Below are positions 1-12,254 of a DNA stretch of 64,000 nt, one piece after another. The stretch is taken from contig NC_012965.1 of assembly GCF_000027005.1 (NCBI RefSeq), forward strand, positions 2,095,001 through 2,159,000. Reading direction: 5' to 3'. The position numbers and the translations under genes were made by a program. Source of the DNA: Komagataella phaffii GS115. Taxonomy: Eukaryota; Ascomycota; Pichiomycetes; Pichiales; Pichiaceae. A model generated the notes under the pieces. That model saw only the letters and a list, made by a program, of their open reading frames with translations. It did not search any database and was not told the DNA's origin. The stretch's first letter is position 1. Each line of letters starts with the position of its first letter.

Positions 1-3000
1 CATCATGAGCATACACGTCGACATCATTATATGGGGGAACCGTAATAACTATCTTGAACTTTCGGGGCAGGTACAATGAATCATTTCCATACAATGGCTC
101 CACATCCACTAGAGAGTTACCAGCAACCATAACCTTCTTCTTCTTAGGCCCTTCCTTACGAGTTTCCCATACCAATCTATCTTTGGGACTGGAGTCACCT
201 TCGTCTTCTCCCTCCAGCCATATTTCGTAATATGCGGTAGTTTGAGGAAGGAGGTGCTCTGAGATATCTGAAGCGGCCTTGGCAACTTGAGCGTGCACCT
301 TCGCATTTCCTGGTAAGGCAGAGCACATGACATTTCTATTGACATCACCACATGCTGCAAGGGTATCCATTAATACTGAGTTCATTCCACGAATTGCGGC
401 TTTAAGATCGTGTTTGACCAAACCATGCAGCTGAAATGTAGCCCTCGTGGTAATTTTCATGGTGCCATTACCTCTCACGTCAGCCAGTTCGTCCAATTTG
501 ATCCACTGTCTTGGAGTAACATTACCACCTGGCAGCCTAACCCGAGCCATGAAAGCATAAGCAGGCTCCAAACCTTGGGCCTTCCGTTCATCTCTAACAT
601 CGCGGTCATCTTGCATATATATACCATGGAACTTGGTCATCTGTTGATCGCTTGCAGATATAGCGCCAGTGGATGTGTCCTGTAGTCCTGCAGCAATAGT
701 ACCTCGCAAGAAATCTGATTCACGTTTCATGTCTTCGTTAGTTATTGGAGGAGGTTCATCTAAGGTGGGCGCGCCATCTACCCCCAAGGAAATCCAAAGA
801 GCAGGTTCCCATTCTTCATAACCCGTTTGAAACCCATCAGAAGCCTGATCATCACCCAAACCTAGAGGAGCCAATTGTTGGGCTCCCAAAAACAGTAGTC
901 TCTTCCATAAATCAGTGGCGGGTTTATTATAATAATGCGCATCTTGCTTTCTAGGCCAATAAAGAGAATCACCTAAACCAAAAACTGATACCTTTACGCT
1001 GGCCAAGTCTAGGTCTGCAGAATTTTTTATCCCATCCCAGAATGCTTTACCATTCTGGGGAAACTCACCTTGTCCCGAAGTAGAAGTGATAAAAACAATA
1101 TTCTCTTCGAGAGCAAAATCTTCCAATGACAAATCGTCCATAGATAATACGGTGGTCTTAAGACCACGACCAGCGCCCCTCCTAGCTAGTCTTTTAGCGA
1201 GAGATTCTGCATTTCCACCATCAGATGCAAATGCAACAGTCAGAGATGCACCGGTCAAACTTTCCAATAGCTCATCATACGCTGCCTTGGCTTTCAACCT
1301 TTGTTGAGCCTTTGCTCTGTTATTTTGAGAGGCTAAGTTACGAGCAAAAGAGGGACTTTTCTTGGCTAGGATGGATAGCTTGTTCTCTCTATCCAGAAAG
1401 CTTTGCAGCTCTCGCTTTATTACAGAAGAATCCAATTTGAAGATATCATTTTCAGATTGTGCGGCCGGATTGTATCTATACAATGGCCAAGCACCTGTCT
1501 CTACCGCTATTTTGGATTCTTTTAACACATCTAATGCACTATCAGTTTCCGAATGGTAGGGGAGATATGCTAACACCACAGAAGGACCATCATGTTTTTC
1601 TGCTTCAAGAAATGCCTGCAATACTTGTGTGTATGAAGAATAAACTGAAACTGATGCAACATATACATCTCCAAAGTTCATCGCGTACAATCCAATATCT
1701 TTCTTTTTAAGACCATTAGCATTTACTTTGCCATAAGGTTCTGAATCAATTATCAGCATATTGAGATTTTTATGGGAAGACAGGACATTATGAATACCCG
1801 AGTTTCCCAGATCATATGCCCAAGAATCTGAACCTACCAGCCATGATGATTTCAGATGCAATGAAGATTCCAACTGCAGTAAAGACTCAATTTCGGGAAG
1901 AGCACTGTTTTCTTTTAGAAGCTGCAACAGTCTATCGGTGTCTAAAAACTTGGAATTTGACTTCGCAGATACCAACCATTTGGTGAGTAGCTGAATAAGC
2001 TCCTCATTGACCACTGCAGAGTTCTTTATGATGCTATGAACTTGAATTACTAATGATTGACGCTGTTCCTCTTCAAAAAGAAATCTACCAAAGCCAAACT
2101 CAGGAGTAGAAGATCCTGTTGTCTCTGTATCTTGTTGATTTAGAATGCTCAAATTACCGTCAGAATGCAGTTGTTTAAGAATTTTCAAATAAGCATCTTC
2201 TAATGCTTGGGCACCTGTGATGTACTTTCGAAGATGCAGAGAACTATTTTGAAATTCTGATGAATCTCCGAATACCTCGTTCTGGACCGGCGAACTCAGT
2301 CTCAAATTTGATACTAACATCTGCAATGACAACAGATCAGGAGAGGCCAGCTGGGATGCAACAACTGTAAATATCTTCCTTTCTAATAACAGAGAGATCT
2401 CTCCAACGAAGTCCAACAACAAATTCTGAAACTGTGCGAAAGGTTTCTTGGGAGATTGTTCAACAATGGCAAGTCTCTGAGTAGAAAAAGGAAGCACATT
2501 TAAAAAAGATTCTATGTCAAAGGGTCGGAAAACTCTGATGTTAATAATACCATAATCTATTGTGTGAGTAGGCGGTGAAATTCCAGAATCACCCAACAAA
2601 ACAACGACATCCAAAGGATTCTTAGCTCCTGAATACTCAAAGTTGTTATAAATTGAGAGTTTCTCTGCGAATGGCTCTTGTTCACTTTTCAAATATGAAG
2701 AAACCACCTCAGGTGACAGCTGATCCACTATGGGTTCCGAATAGTCTTCGTTGAAAAAGTGAAGTACAGGTTTATTATTCTGAGTCAGAAACTTATAACC
2801 GGCCAAGGCTATATCTTGTGTTTCTTGTACTGAGCTAGACAGCAAAACAACGAAATCTAGATCCTTCAAAGCAGATACAATCGAGTAATCGTTCTTCGGT
2901 AATCTAGCATGGACGATAAGCTTATCACCTGATCTGACCTCACTAAGAAATGGAACGCTGAAAAGAAGTGTTTCAGCATCAGTCAGCACGGTAGTAAATG

Positions 3001-3196
3001 AGTTCTTGTTGACAGTCTCAATAACTAGAGCGAATGGGTCATTATTCGATACTAAGCTCTGATAGTCTATTGAGGCATCATCAAGAGCTTTACTGAAATT
3101 ATTTGACAGACCCTTTGAGAGCTTGGTGGTGTAAACATGCCCACGATTCGGCACATGGGTGAGCACGTTAACAATCTCACCAACAGAACCGGTCAT
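1..3196 (-). CDS. MET5: Sulfite reductase (NADPH) beta subunit, 3' end cut by window edge
   Basis: This is the haemoprotein subunit of assimilatory sulfite reductase, which reduces sulfite to sulfide in the cytosol together with the Met10 flavoprotein. The ATG is at 3196, and the frame stays open to base 1, giving about 1065 visible residues; family members have about 1440. The first ~640 residues match the N-terminal part of fungal Met5. A flavodoxin-like domain follows at roughly 650-800, with the segments SDGGNA, TSTSGQGEFPQ and GLGDSLYWPRKQD. The first ferredoxin-like sulfite reductase half-domain starts near 850 (KFHGIYMQDDRD, GNGTMKITTRATFQLHG, CGDVNRNVM). The siroheme/4Fe-4S cysteines should lie beyond the left edge. 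Start and end frames agree, so there is no net frameshift. A CACGTGA element lies about 110 bases upstream. Identity is confident because domain order and many blocks match Met5/Ecm17. Confidence 0.93.
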   Translation of the reverse strand, partial: MTGSVGEIVNVLTHVPNRGHVYTTKLSKGLSNNFSKALDDASIDYQSLVSNNDPFALVIETVNKNSFTTVLTDAETLLFSVPFLSEVRSGDKLIVHARLPKNDYSIVSALKDLDFVVLLSSSVQETQDIALAGYKFLTQNNKPVLHFFNEDYSEPIVDQLSPEVVSSYLKSEQEPFAEKLSIYNNFEYSGAKNPLDVVVLLGDSGISPPTHTIDYGIINIRVFRPFDIESFLNVLPFSTQRLAIVEQSPKKPFAQFQNLLLDFVGEISLLLERKIFTVVASQLASPDLLSLQMLVSNLRLSSPVQNEVFGDSSEFQNSSLHLRKYITGAQALEDAYLKILKQLHSDGNLSILNQQDTETTGSSTPEFGFGRFLFEEEQRQSLVIQVHSIIKNSAVVNEELIQLLTKWLVSAKSNSKFLDTDRLLQLLKENSALPEIESLLQLESSLHLKSSWLVGSDSWAYDLGNSGIHNVLSSHKNLNMLIIDSEPYGKVNANGLKKKDIGLYAMNFGDVYVASVSVYSSYTQVLQAFLEAEKHDGPSVVLAYLPYHSETDSALDVLKESKIAVETGAWPLYRYNPAAQSENDIFKLDSSVIKRELQSFLDRENKLSILAKKSPSFARNLASQNNRAKAQQRLKAKAAYDELLESLTGASLTVAFASDGGNAESLAKRLARRGAGRGLKTTVLSMDDLSLEDFALEENIVFITSTSGQGEFPQNGKAFWDGIKNSADLDLASVKVSVFGLGDSLYWPRKQDAHYYNKPATDLWKRLLFLGAQQLAPLGLGDDQASDGFQTGYEEWEPALWISLGVDGAPTLDEPPPITNEDMKRESDFLRGTIAAGLQDTSTGAISASDQQMTKFHGIYMQDDRDVRDERKAQGLEPAYAFMARVRLPGGNVTPRQWIKLDELADVRGNGTMKITTRATFQLHGLVKHDLKAAIRGMNSVLMDTLAACGDVNRNVMCSALPGNAKVHAQVAKAASDISEHLLPQTTAYYEIWLEGEDEGDSSPKDRLVWETRKEGPKKKKVMVAGNSLVDVEPLYGNDSLYLPRKFKIVITVPPYNDVDVYAHD

Positions 3197-3933
3197 TTCG
3201 TATTAGTCCAAAGTGTGTAGGATAGTATTTCGGCTTCAACTTTGGGATAACATTTCCAATATATGAGGAAACATTTTCATACTCCATACTGTTGAGTTAC
3301 TCTATCACACGTGATAGTGAGCCACACTTCGATGTACAAACTCCAGATTTCCATTCGCTTATGTCAGCGAAGACGCCCTATAGGCTACATTCGGGCTTTG
3401 GGATTAAAGTTTTCTCTGATCACCTGTTAAGTTTGGTCTGAGCCAAATTCAGAATGCCCTTGAAATTAAAAAGTGTAAATGCTTTCCTAGACTTGCATAT
3501 GATGGACGCAGCTACGCGAGGCAAGATGATAGGACCCTATGATCTCGCCCTCGCTAGCCGATAATCATAGGTGATTATACCTTCAAAGTGAACTTCTGAT
3601 AGATCATGGAAGTCCTAAGTCAATAAAGCAACGAGAAAATAGGCGAGAACAAACATACGAATCTGAAGAACCCTTGTAATTACTGTAAACAATGAACTTT
3701 TGAGCTTTTTTCTGCTAGTAATGGGAATGGACCTAGTAGTTTTCATCGGTTGAGTCATTATGTAATCTTCTCTTTTCTTTGGCGATAGCTGTAGACTTTA
3801 CTGCAAGATTGTATACACCCCTACACCACTAATATATACTGAGTGCCAAACATATTGCCATTATTGCGTAGCCAACCAAAGAACCAAACAATTTAGCCTC
3901 TTATTCAATACTCCAGTTTAATACCTGCTGACT
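3197..3933. other. Divergent MET5-VTI1 intergenic region
   Basis: No credible gene is visible in these 737 bases. The region serves as the promoter of MET5 (leftward) and VTI1 (rightward). It holds the CACGTG palindrome near 3308 and an AT-rich TATA-like stretch (ctaatatatact) near 3830, about 100 bases before the VTI1 ATG. Confidence 0.6.
3302..3317. promoter_or_regulatory. Palindromic CACGTG (Cbf1/E-box type) site upstream of MET5
   Basis: The sequence CTATCACACGTGATAG has 7-base inverted arms (CTATCAC/GTGATAG) around a 2-base centre. It contains CACGTGA, the reverse complement of TCACGTG. In Saccharomyces TCACGTG is bound by Cbf1, which recruits Met4/Met28 to sulfur-assimilation promoters. 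The site lies about 106-121 bases upstream of the MET5 ATG, a typical position. The match is seen directly; the regulatory role is inferred from the family. Confidence 0.5.
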
Positions 3934-4593
3934 ATGTCCAGATTATTTGAAACATACTCGTCTGATATTCAGATGACATTAGCTGAAGCTAAAAGAAATC
4001 TGGCTAACATATCGGCGTCCAATTCTGTTGACAGAACAAGGCAGATAAGGCTTGTAGAAGAAAACTTAGACGACTCTTATGACCTGTTAGAGAGACTCAA
4101 TTTAGAGCTGCAAAACGTTTCTACAAGTGATCGTACTAAATATAATGTTACTCTGAGAGATTATCAGAATACATTGACACAGCTTAAAGAACAACTGATA
4201 CAGCGAATCGATGAACAGGACAGAAATCATCTATTTCAAGGTTCTTCCTTTGGTAGTGATGCGGATGACAATCTTTCTTATACGCAAAGGCAGCAACTAC
4301 TAAAATCGAATGCCTCATTAGAACGATCTTCTGATAGACTTCGTGAAACATCACGTATTGCTTTAGAAACTGAAGATATTGGTGCCGGGATCCTAAATGA
4401 TTTGAGGAGCCAAAGGGAACAAATTGTTAATTCAAGAAATACCCTACTGCAAGCAGATGGATATGTGGATCGCTCTATTCAAACTCTTAGAACAATGACC
4501 AGAAGAATGGCCACCAACAAGATTATTAGCTACGCCATCATAGGAGTATTGATCATTCTGATTGCACTGGTTTTAGTCAGTAAGTTCTACTAG
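3934..4593 (+). CDS. VTI1: Vti1-type Qb-SNARE
   Basis: This 219-residue tail-anchored SNARE acts in Golgi, endosome and vacuole fusion. In yeasts it pairs with several syntaxins, such as Pep12, Vam3, Tlg2 and Sed5. The N-terminal ~100 residues form a helical Habc-type region. The SNARE helix runs roughly 127-190, with the likely zero-layer glutamine at Gln160 in LRSQREQI. A single hydrophobic anchor at about 198-219 ends in SKFY, leaving almost nothing on the luminal side. Length matches the family (217 in Saccharomyces). The ATG is the first in frame. The gene converges with the Ymr196w-like gene, and the stops are only a few bases apart. Confidence 0.93.
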   Translation: MSRLFETYSSDIQMTLAEAKRNLANISASNSVDRTRQIRLVEENLDDSYDLLERLNLELQNVSTSDRTKYNVTLRDYQNTLTQLKEQLIQRIDEQDRNHLFQGSSFGSDADDNLSYTQRQQLLKSNASLERSSDRLRETSRIALETEDIGAGILNDLRSQREQIVNSRNTLLQADGYVDRSIQTLRTMTRRMATNKIISYAIIGVLIILIALVLVSKFY

Positions 4594-4597
4594 AAAA

Positions 4598-7500
4598 CTA
4601 ATTAATGTGACTCTCTAATTCATCCCCACTAAGATTATCATCATCTTTGAGCTCATAATTACTGATGGCGTCTCGAACTTGGTTAAAAAAATCAATTTCG
4701 TCACTTTCACTGCAACTACTCTTGCGTGAGAGCACTTCACTTCCACTAGCGCCACCAGCAGATACATACCCAGATTTGGAGCTAGCTAAGCTGGCAGTAC
4801 GACTCAATCCAGGAAGATTTCTTCGATGAGCTTTAAGCTCTTCATCTGTCATATCTAGGACGTCAGTCGTCAGATTCAGCAGTGATTTACCCGACCTTCT
4901 TCTAGTGAGGTTTCCAGGGAAGGGAGTTGACATGTAGGGTGAGAAACTCTGGGATAAATCGTCTTGGTCGTCAGGATAAATGTCTTCATCGTTTGTACCG
5001 TGTTTTTGTAGAAAGTAAGACGGTCTTCTGTCATCTGTTTTGGGAGTTTTGGGTACCCGGCATGATATTCCAGTGTCATGAATCCACTTAGCTACAAGTG
5101 CCGTCCAACCTGTTTGATGTCCCGCTCCTAAACCTCTTCCGGTGTCTCCTTCAAAATACTCATAGAACAATACATAGTTTTTGAAATGCTTGTCCTCATT
5201 AAGCAGATCACAGTCTCCGTTTGAAGCTCTCTTTCCATTGACATCCCTAATGAACAAATGAATCAAGCGATGTTGAATCTCCTCTGCAACTTGAGCCAAA
5301 TTCAAGTATTTTCCGGACCCTTTCGGGCATTCTACCTTCAAGGACGAGCCGTAGTATAGATAGAACTTTTGTAATGATTCAACGATAAGGAAATTAACAG
5401 GAAGCCAAATTGGACCTCTCCAATTGGAATTTCCACCAAACAGTCCACTATCCGACTCTCCTGGAAGATATTTTACTTCATAATTCTGGCCATGAACTTC
5501 CATCTCAAAGGGATGCTCTTCGTGGTACTTTGATAAAGATCTAATACCGTATTGGGACAAAAACTCATCCTCGTCTAGCATTTTTTCCAAAATTGAAACT
5601 AAACGTTCTTTACTGACAAGTGAGAGAAGTAACCGTTCGCCAACCCCTCGGGCACTCATGGATTCAATATTTCGCTCTGCAACATTACCTTTCATTTTGA
5701 TAAACCAATCTAATCGTTTCGTGAATGAGGGAAACTTCTTAATTAACTCTGGCTCCAAAGTCAGACTAGCATACAATGGGATCAGGCCCACTAATGAACG
5801 AATAGGCAACTGCATTGATGTGGACTCTCCCCAACTTATGGCATCATAATAAAAGCCGTCGTCGTCATTCCATAACGATTTCTCCCCAGTGCCTCCGTTA
5901 ACTGTCATCGCATCAGAAATTAGAATGAAATGTTCAAAAAACTTCGAAGCAATATCTTCATAGACAGGATTGTATTGTGCTAGTTCCAATGCAATATTCA
6001 ACATTTGCAAAGAAAAAAAAGCCATCCAACCTGTACTATCAGCTTGTTCCAGTGTTCCACCAGTGGGTAGAGGCTCCGACCTGTTGAATATGCCAATGTT
6101 ATCAAGTCCCAAGAAACCTCCCTCAAAAAGCCCCTTGCCCTCAGTATCCTTTCTATTGACCCACCAAGTGAAGTTTAGTAAAAGCTTCTGAAAAACACGT
6201 TCCAAAAATGGAATATCCTGACGCCCGTACATTTTTCTTTCAATTTTATAAGTTCTGAAGGTGGCCCATGCATGGACTGGAGGGTTGACGTCACTGAAAT
6301 TCCATTCGTACGCGGGCATTTGTCCATTGGGATGCATATACCATTCCCGAGTCAAAATGTCTAATTGATTCTTCGCATAATCTGGATCTATCATGGCTAT
6401 TGGTATGCAGTGGAAGGCAGTGTCCCACGTGCAGAAAAAAGGATACTCCCATTTGTCAGGGAGAGATAGTACATCATTTATATAAAGATGCTTCCAATCT
6501 TTGTTTCGTCCATTAGCTCTGTTAATAGTAGGCTTTATTTTTGAGTCAGGGTCTCCTCTGTACCAATAATCATGGATAAACTGATAGAACTGTTTGTTCC
6601 AAAGGAGACCGGCAAAAGCTTGCCGCTGGACACTTCTGAGCTCATCACTGATTGGCAAGGGAGAAATCCTCCAATAAAACTCGTCAGCCTCTAGTTGTCT
6701 ACGAGCAAATACTTTATCGAAAGCCTCTTCATCAATTACAGGCTGGTCACTATCTGTTCTTGTGAATCTGTAACGGATAGTTACATAATCACCAGGGGGA
6801 ACACCACCATTTTCATCAAAAGAAAACCAGGCACAGGCCTTCGTACCCTTTTGTTGTGGGTTAATTGCAGAGCTATCTTCATTGACAATGTACTCATGGA
6901 AAGCATCCTTGGTGTAGGGTGACGCATTTTTTTGATTCCATAGTTTTTGTTTATTACTTTCATTATTAGTGAAAAGAAGCTTAGGTTCAATGTCTGATGA
7001 TTCTTCACTGAAGGCGGGCGAAGGAGCAAATACCAATCTATTTGAGCCATACTTCCAACTATCTAACCGAATAGAATAGTTGTTGTCTTGGTATTCCTTG
7101 CAAGCTATAGGTTTGTCGTGATCCTTTTCCTCATCTATACCCCAGGACCAGGTATTTCTAAAGGTTACCTGTGGAGCGACATGTAAAGGGGCAGGGGTGG
7201 GACCTCGGTTGTAAGCGGTAATTCTAAAGTAAAGTTCATTCTCATCTTCATCGTCCTTTGCCATTTCAAAGATCACATCAAAATATCTGTTATCCTTCAG
7301 TACTTCAGAGTCAGTAATCTCGTACTCTCTTTCTAATCTGGAACGTTTACGGTTCTCTGAAATCAATTCTTCGTAAGGAAATTTCGATTGTGGATATTTG
7401 TAAAGGTATTTCATATAAGAGTGAGAAGGTGTATTATCAAGATAATAATAAAGCTCCTTAACATCCTCTCCATGATTTGCAGCCTCTCCAGTGACCCCAA

Positions 7501-7842
7501 ATAATCGCTCCTTCAAAATATCATCATTCTCATTCCACAGTGCCATTGAGAAACAAATTAGTTGATGATTGTCTGAGACTCCAGCTAGTCCATCCTCTCC
7601 CCAGCGATAAGTTCTCAAATGAGATTGCTCAAAAGGAAAAGCAGACCAAGCATCTCCATCATCGGAATAGTCTTCCCTTACTGTAGCCCACTGCCTTTCA
7701 CCCAAATAAGGACCCCATCGTCTCCAGTATTTAGTCCTATTTCGATCTTGAGAAAGACGTTCCTCTTCTGTAAAACTGATTAGTAAAAGGTAAAATGAAA
7801 AACTATATACCACCATGACATACCTTTAGTTACCAACCGCAT
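4598..7842 (-). CDS. Ymr196w-like GH63-type (six-hairpin) glycosidase, spliced
   Basis: The gene has two exons, 7842-7824 (19 nt) and 7767-4598, which join to encode 1062 residues starting MRLVTKEEERLSQ. It belongs to the conserved fungal/bacterial family related to mannosyl-oligosaccharide glucosidase and mannosylglycerate hydrolase, and is like Saccharomyces Ymr196w. Early family blocks are WGPYLGERQW, YRWGEDGLAG, ERLFG, NHGEDVKE and THSYMKYLYKYPQ-type sequence. The (alpha/alpha)6 catalytic half includes FFCTWDTAFH, GWMAFFSLQML and NWRGPIWLPVNF. No signal peptide is evident once spliced, so a cytosolic location is likely. The unspliced frame would give a false hydrophobic start (MVVYSFSFYLLLISF) that is actually intron. 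The C-terminal ~130 residues are Ser-rich and low complexity. The substrate is unknown. Confidence 0.85.
7768..7823 (-). other. 56-nt spliceosomal intron in the Ymr196w-like gene
   Basis: On the minus strand the donor is GTATGT (7823-7818). The branch site is TACTAAT (7785-7779) and the acceptor is TTTTACAG, ending at 7768. Joining AAAG to AAGAGG gives Lys-Glu-Glu in the frame of the conserved protein. The nearer CAG, 3 nt after the branch site, is too close to use. The intron removes the unlikely hydrophobic N-terminus. Confidence 0.88.
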
Positions 7843-8130
7843 AGATTTAAACTCGAATTTGCTTCGAAGATGATTTTCACAACAGTTAAGAGAGAATTTT
7901 AAAGAGGAGCAGGTGGGTCTCTTATACCCTTATCAATGGAGCAGGCAAATCTTGATTGAGCAGTACACGATATCACTTATGCGCCCCTGTCAAGGTAGCT
8001 GACAAGCAATCACGTACTGAAGATGAGTTATAGGAGAAAAACTAAAAAAAATACCTAAACATATATTCTCTACATCTTCACTACCTGATAAGTAACCAAA
8101 TAAGTTCAGCTGAGCAACTTTTATTCTTGC

Positions 8131-9399
<1,269 letters not shown>

Positions 9400-9630
9400 C
9401 TAGAATGTAAAATGGTTTAGATGTTCTCTAGTAAAGATGCTTGCTTCGACAGAGTTACAGATAAAGAAAGGTGGCTTGCTTTGTTCTAAATAGTTGCCAC
9501 CTTATCGGTCAAGGTACTTACCATATAAGGCAGGTGCGATTAATCGCCCCAAACCACTATTCCTATTCCGGACGATTACCTAATCTCACCATTATGAATT
9601 CTGTCTACTATTATACATCTTTAAGGTCCA

Positions 9631-11951
9631 TCAAGAGTTATCAGTAATACTGTTCAAATAAGCTCTTTTTACACGTTTATCAGGAGTTTCCAATGCAGGG
9701 GTGATATGCCGTTTCCTTGAGGCTCTTGTCAATAGTTCTCTTAACTTTTCATCAACCTCATCAATATCCAGAATGTCATCAGAATTGGCTTGGGTTCTTT
9801 CACCTCCCTGGAAAAGGCCTGTTCCATCATCAATATGAACCCTATAAACGAGTTGCTCTTTTTTCTGGGCATCTTTGAACAAGCATATCTCATCTCCATG
9901 AAATATTTGAGTTTTGCGATTCTTGCCTATTTTAATGTCATTGACAAAGCAAGAGTTTGTACTAAAATCTAGTAACCAAATATCTTCCAGCCCTAAAGCA
10001 GGTGACTCAAATATGGAAGGATTAGCAGTAGGATGCCTTTTTTTGGCAATCATGCAGTGTATTTTGGAAATTCTTTCTTCTTTGATCAACCAGTCACAAG
10101 ATGAATCTCTACCAACAACAAATGGGGTTTTTCCTTGTGGTATGTGTACTGCACCGAACTTGGACACTGAATTTTCAACTAGATTCAACGTGATAAAGGT
10201 CCCCTGTGGTGATTCCAATTGCTTAGAGACCATTGTTACTTTGTTTAATTGCTTGTGAGTAAAAGATGCTGGCAGTGATACACTATTTTCTATAATGGAA
10301 GTAGAAATTTCATTCTTAACGTACGGGGAGCGAGAAAGATTAGATACGGAGAAACTCGCTTCTTTTGCTAGCTGCAGTTTCGAACCTTGGGCCTCATGAG
10401 GGTGTTCTCCTTCTTGATCTTCGCACTGCTCATCTACCTCATCTGCTTCTTCAATTCGCTCGTATGCATCACCATTCATGCCCGTGATGAATGAATGAGA
10501 TTCCTGACTTTCAATTCTTCTTTGATGTGATTGACTTTGTGAAAGGCTGACTTGGCTTTCATCGGACAATTCAGATATCCATGAATGAGTTAAAGCTTGT
10601 TTGACACCTAACCGAATTGTTGGATCAACATTCAAGAGCCTATCAAGGAAATCTTTGGCCTTGTTTGAGATTCCGTTCTCCTTTAGCAATGAGTAGTGAT
10701 AATTACCTTCTAGTATGTTTCTTGTCAACGAATCTTGTGTCGAACCGCTAAACGGTAAATGTGCTGTCAAGATAACATACACCAAGCAACCAATAGACCA
10801 CATATCGACTTTTGAAGAATATGACTCTCTCGACTTTTTTATAATATTCTTTTTAGTCGCTTCATCTTTGCCGATAAACTGGTTGGTGATTCCATATCGT
10901 GCTGAAAGCACCTCCGGTGCCAAATATGCTAGGGTACCACAGAATGTTTTCATTGCCGAACCTTGATCTGCCACTTTCGCTAGCCCAAAGTCTGTAATCT
11001 TGACTTTTACTGGATCGTCTTGGACTATAAGAATATTGTCCGGTTTCAAATCACGATGAGAAATGCCGAGTGCATGAACGTAGTCAAGAGCTTCTAGAAT
11101 TTGCCTCGTAATCTCCCTACCAGCGCTTTCACCCACAGATCCATATGCAGCGACAAAATCCATTAGGTCACCTCCCGCAATATATTCCATAACCAAATAA
11201 AAATTGTCAGAGTCTTCATAAAAAGACTTGAGTTGTACGACCCCCGGATGATGAAGCTTCTTCAAAATTTCTAGCTCTCTTTGAACTCCGTCTAGGCCAT
11301 CAGTCATAGCTTTCTTCTTTGAAATTATCTTTACAGCATATGTATCACCTGTTGACCTTTCTATAGCCTTTTTTACTGTTGCAAATGCTCCAGAACCAAC
11401 TACTTCATCTTTGATAAAAAAATCACGGTGTACGCCTTCCTGTTTCTTTTTTTGTCTAATGAGTCATGTAAGGCTAGGGAATAAACTTTAGGAAGAACTA
11501 CAATGTATCTTATTACATCAGCAGGAACACCAATACCAACACTTATTTCATCGCCTTGCGTCAGGATGTTATTCGTCCCTTTCACCAACTTGCAGTTATT
11601 AACATACGTCCCATTTGTCGATACATCTTGAATCATTAGATGATCCAAAGCTAAGTCTTCTTTATTTCCATTGACCCATATTTTAAAATGAACATTACTT
11701 AATCTTGACGAAGAACTTGGTAGTTTAAAGTCACAAACTTTTGTGTTTCTCCCAAATATCCATTCATATACGCCTTGTGAGCTTTTAGACTTGGCCGACG
11801 TACAAAGGTCAAAATAGTTGCTTTCTCCGGAGGCAGTGGTACATATCAATCTGCAAATAATTTTTCTGTTCAACAATTCTTCAGGTATGTTATAGCTTGA
11901 TTCAGGTGCTGAGGGTTGGGTTGCCTGCGTTTGTTGTTGAGTTTGCAGCAT
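9631..11951 (-). CDS. RAD53: Rad53 checkpoint kinase (two FHA domains), interrupted by a 1-base frameshift
   Basis: This effector kinase of the DNA damage and replication checkpoint acts downstream of Mec1/Tel1. Domain order is diagnostic. A TQ-rich start (MLQTQQQTQATQ) is followed by FHA1 at about 30-155 (FGRN, RLSNVHF, STNGTYVN). The kinase spans about 175-460 (HRDLKPDN with Asp301, DFG Asp322, CGTLAYLAPE), then come an SQ cluster and FHA2 at about 603-720 (VVGRDSSCDW, SKIHC). The basic C-terminus (RKRH, DKRVKR) looks like an NLS. FHA1 and kinase are in different frames. The shift falls in a run of seven A (plus-strand T run 11447-11453); one more base restores a 773-residue frame through the glycine loop (GSGAFATV). 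The start is set at ATG 11951; an upstream in-frame ATG at 12092 would add an unrelated 47 residues. Confidence 0.9.
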
Positions 11952-12125
11952 TGTTAGACTCCCCAAAATACAGTAACTTTGAACGCACAAACGTAAAACA
12001 ATTTGGGCAGATATTTGGCTAGCTTGAACAGATTTCCAACACACTTGTCGCCGTTGCCACTTATTTGGTATGACTGGAAGTCGATGAATCAAGCTTTAAC
12101 TTAGGAGTCTACGAAATATATATAT

Positions 12126-12156
12126 CGCGTTTTTTCTACTAAACAGTGTAAACGCG
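12126..12156. promoter_or_regulatory. Inverted CGCGTTT/AAACGCG pair in the RAD53-PUS7 promoter
   Basis: CGCGTTT (12126-12132) and its exact reverse complement AAACGCG (12150-12156) face each other in the divergent promoter. They resemble half or degenerate Mlu cell-cycle boxes (ACGCGT), which MBF binds upstream of many G1/S genes in Saccharomyces, RAD53 among them. The repeat is seen directly; the factor is a guess. Confidence 0.3.
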
Positions 12157-12254
12157 GATCGTTTTCTGTGCGATGAAAAAAATAAAAATGCTAGTTTGTT
12201 TGCAGAAAAATAAAGTCCAGTTGCTGGTTTGAACTCTTAACCACCCAGTCCACA

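Noticed and set aside
410..1710. Five overlapping plus-strand open frames of 65-91 codons
   Set aside because: They are all antisense to the conserved MET5 coding sequence, which continues off the left edge; none has a family signature.
4598..7816. Reading the Ymr196w-like gene as unspliced with an N-terminal membrane helix
   Set aside because: The hydrophobic residues are encoded by an intron with clear donor, branch and acceptor signals.
9631..12092. Two separate genes (an FHA protein and a kinase-FHA protein)
   Set aside because: The order FHA-kinase-FHA, the frame change within a homopolymer and the in-frame repair by one base show a single RAD53.
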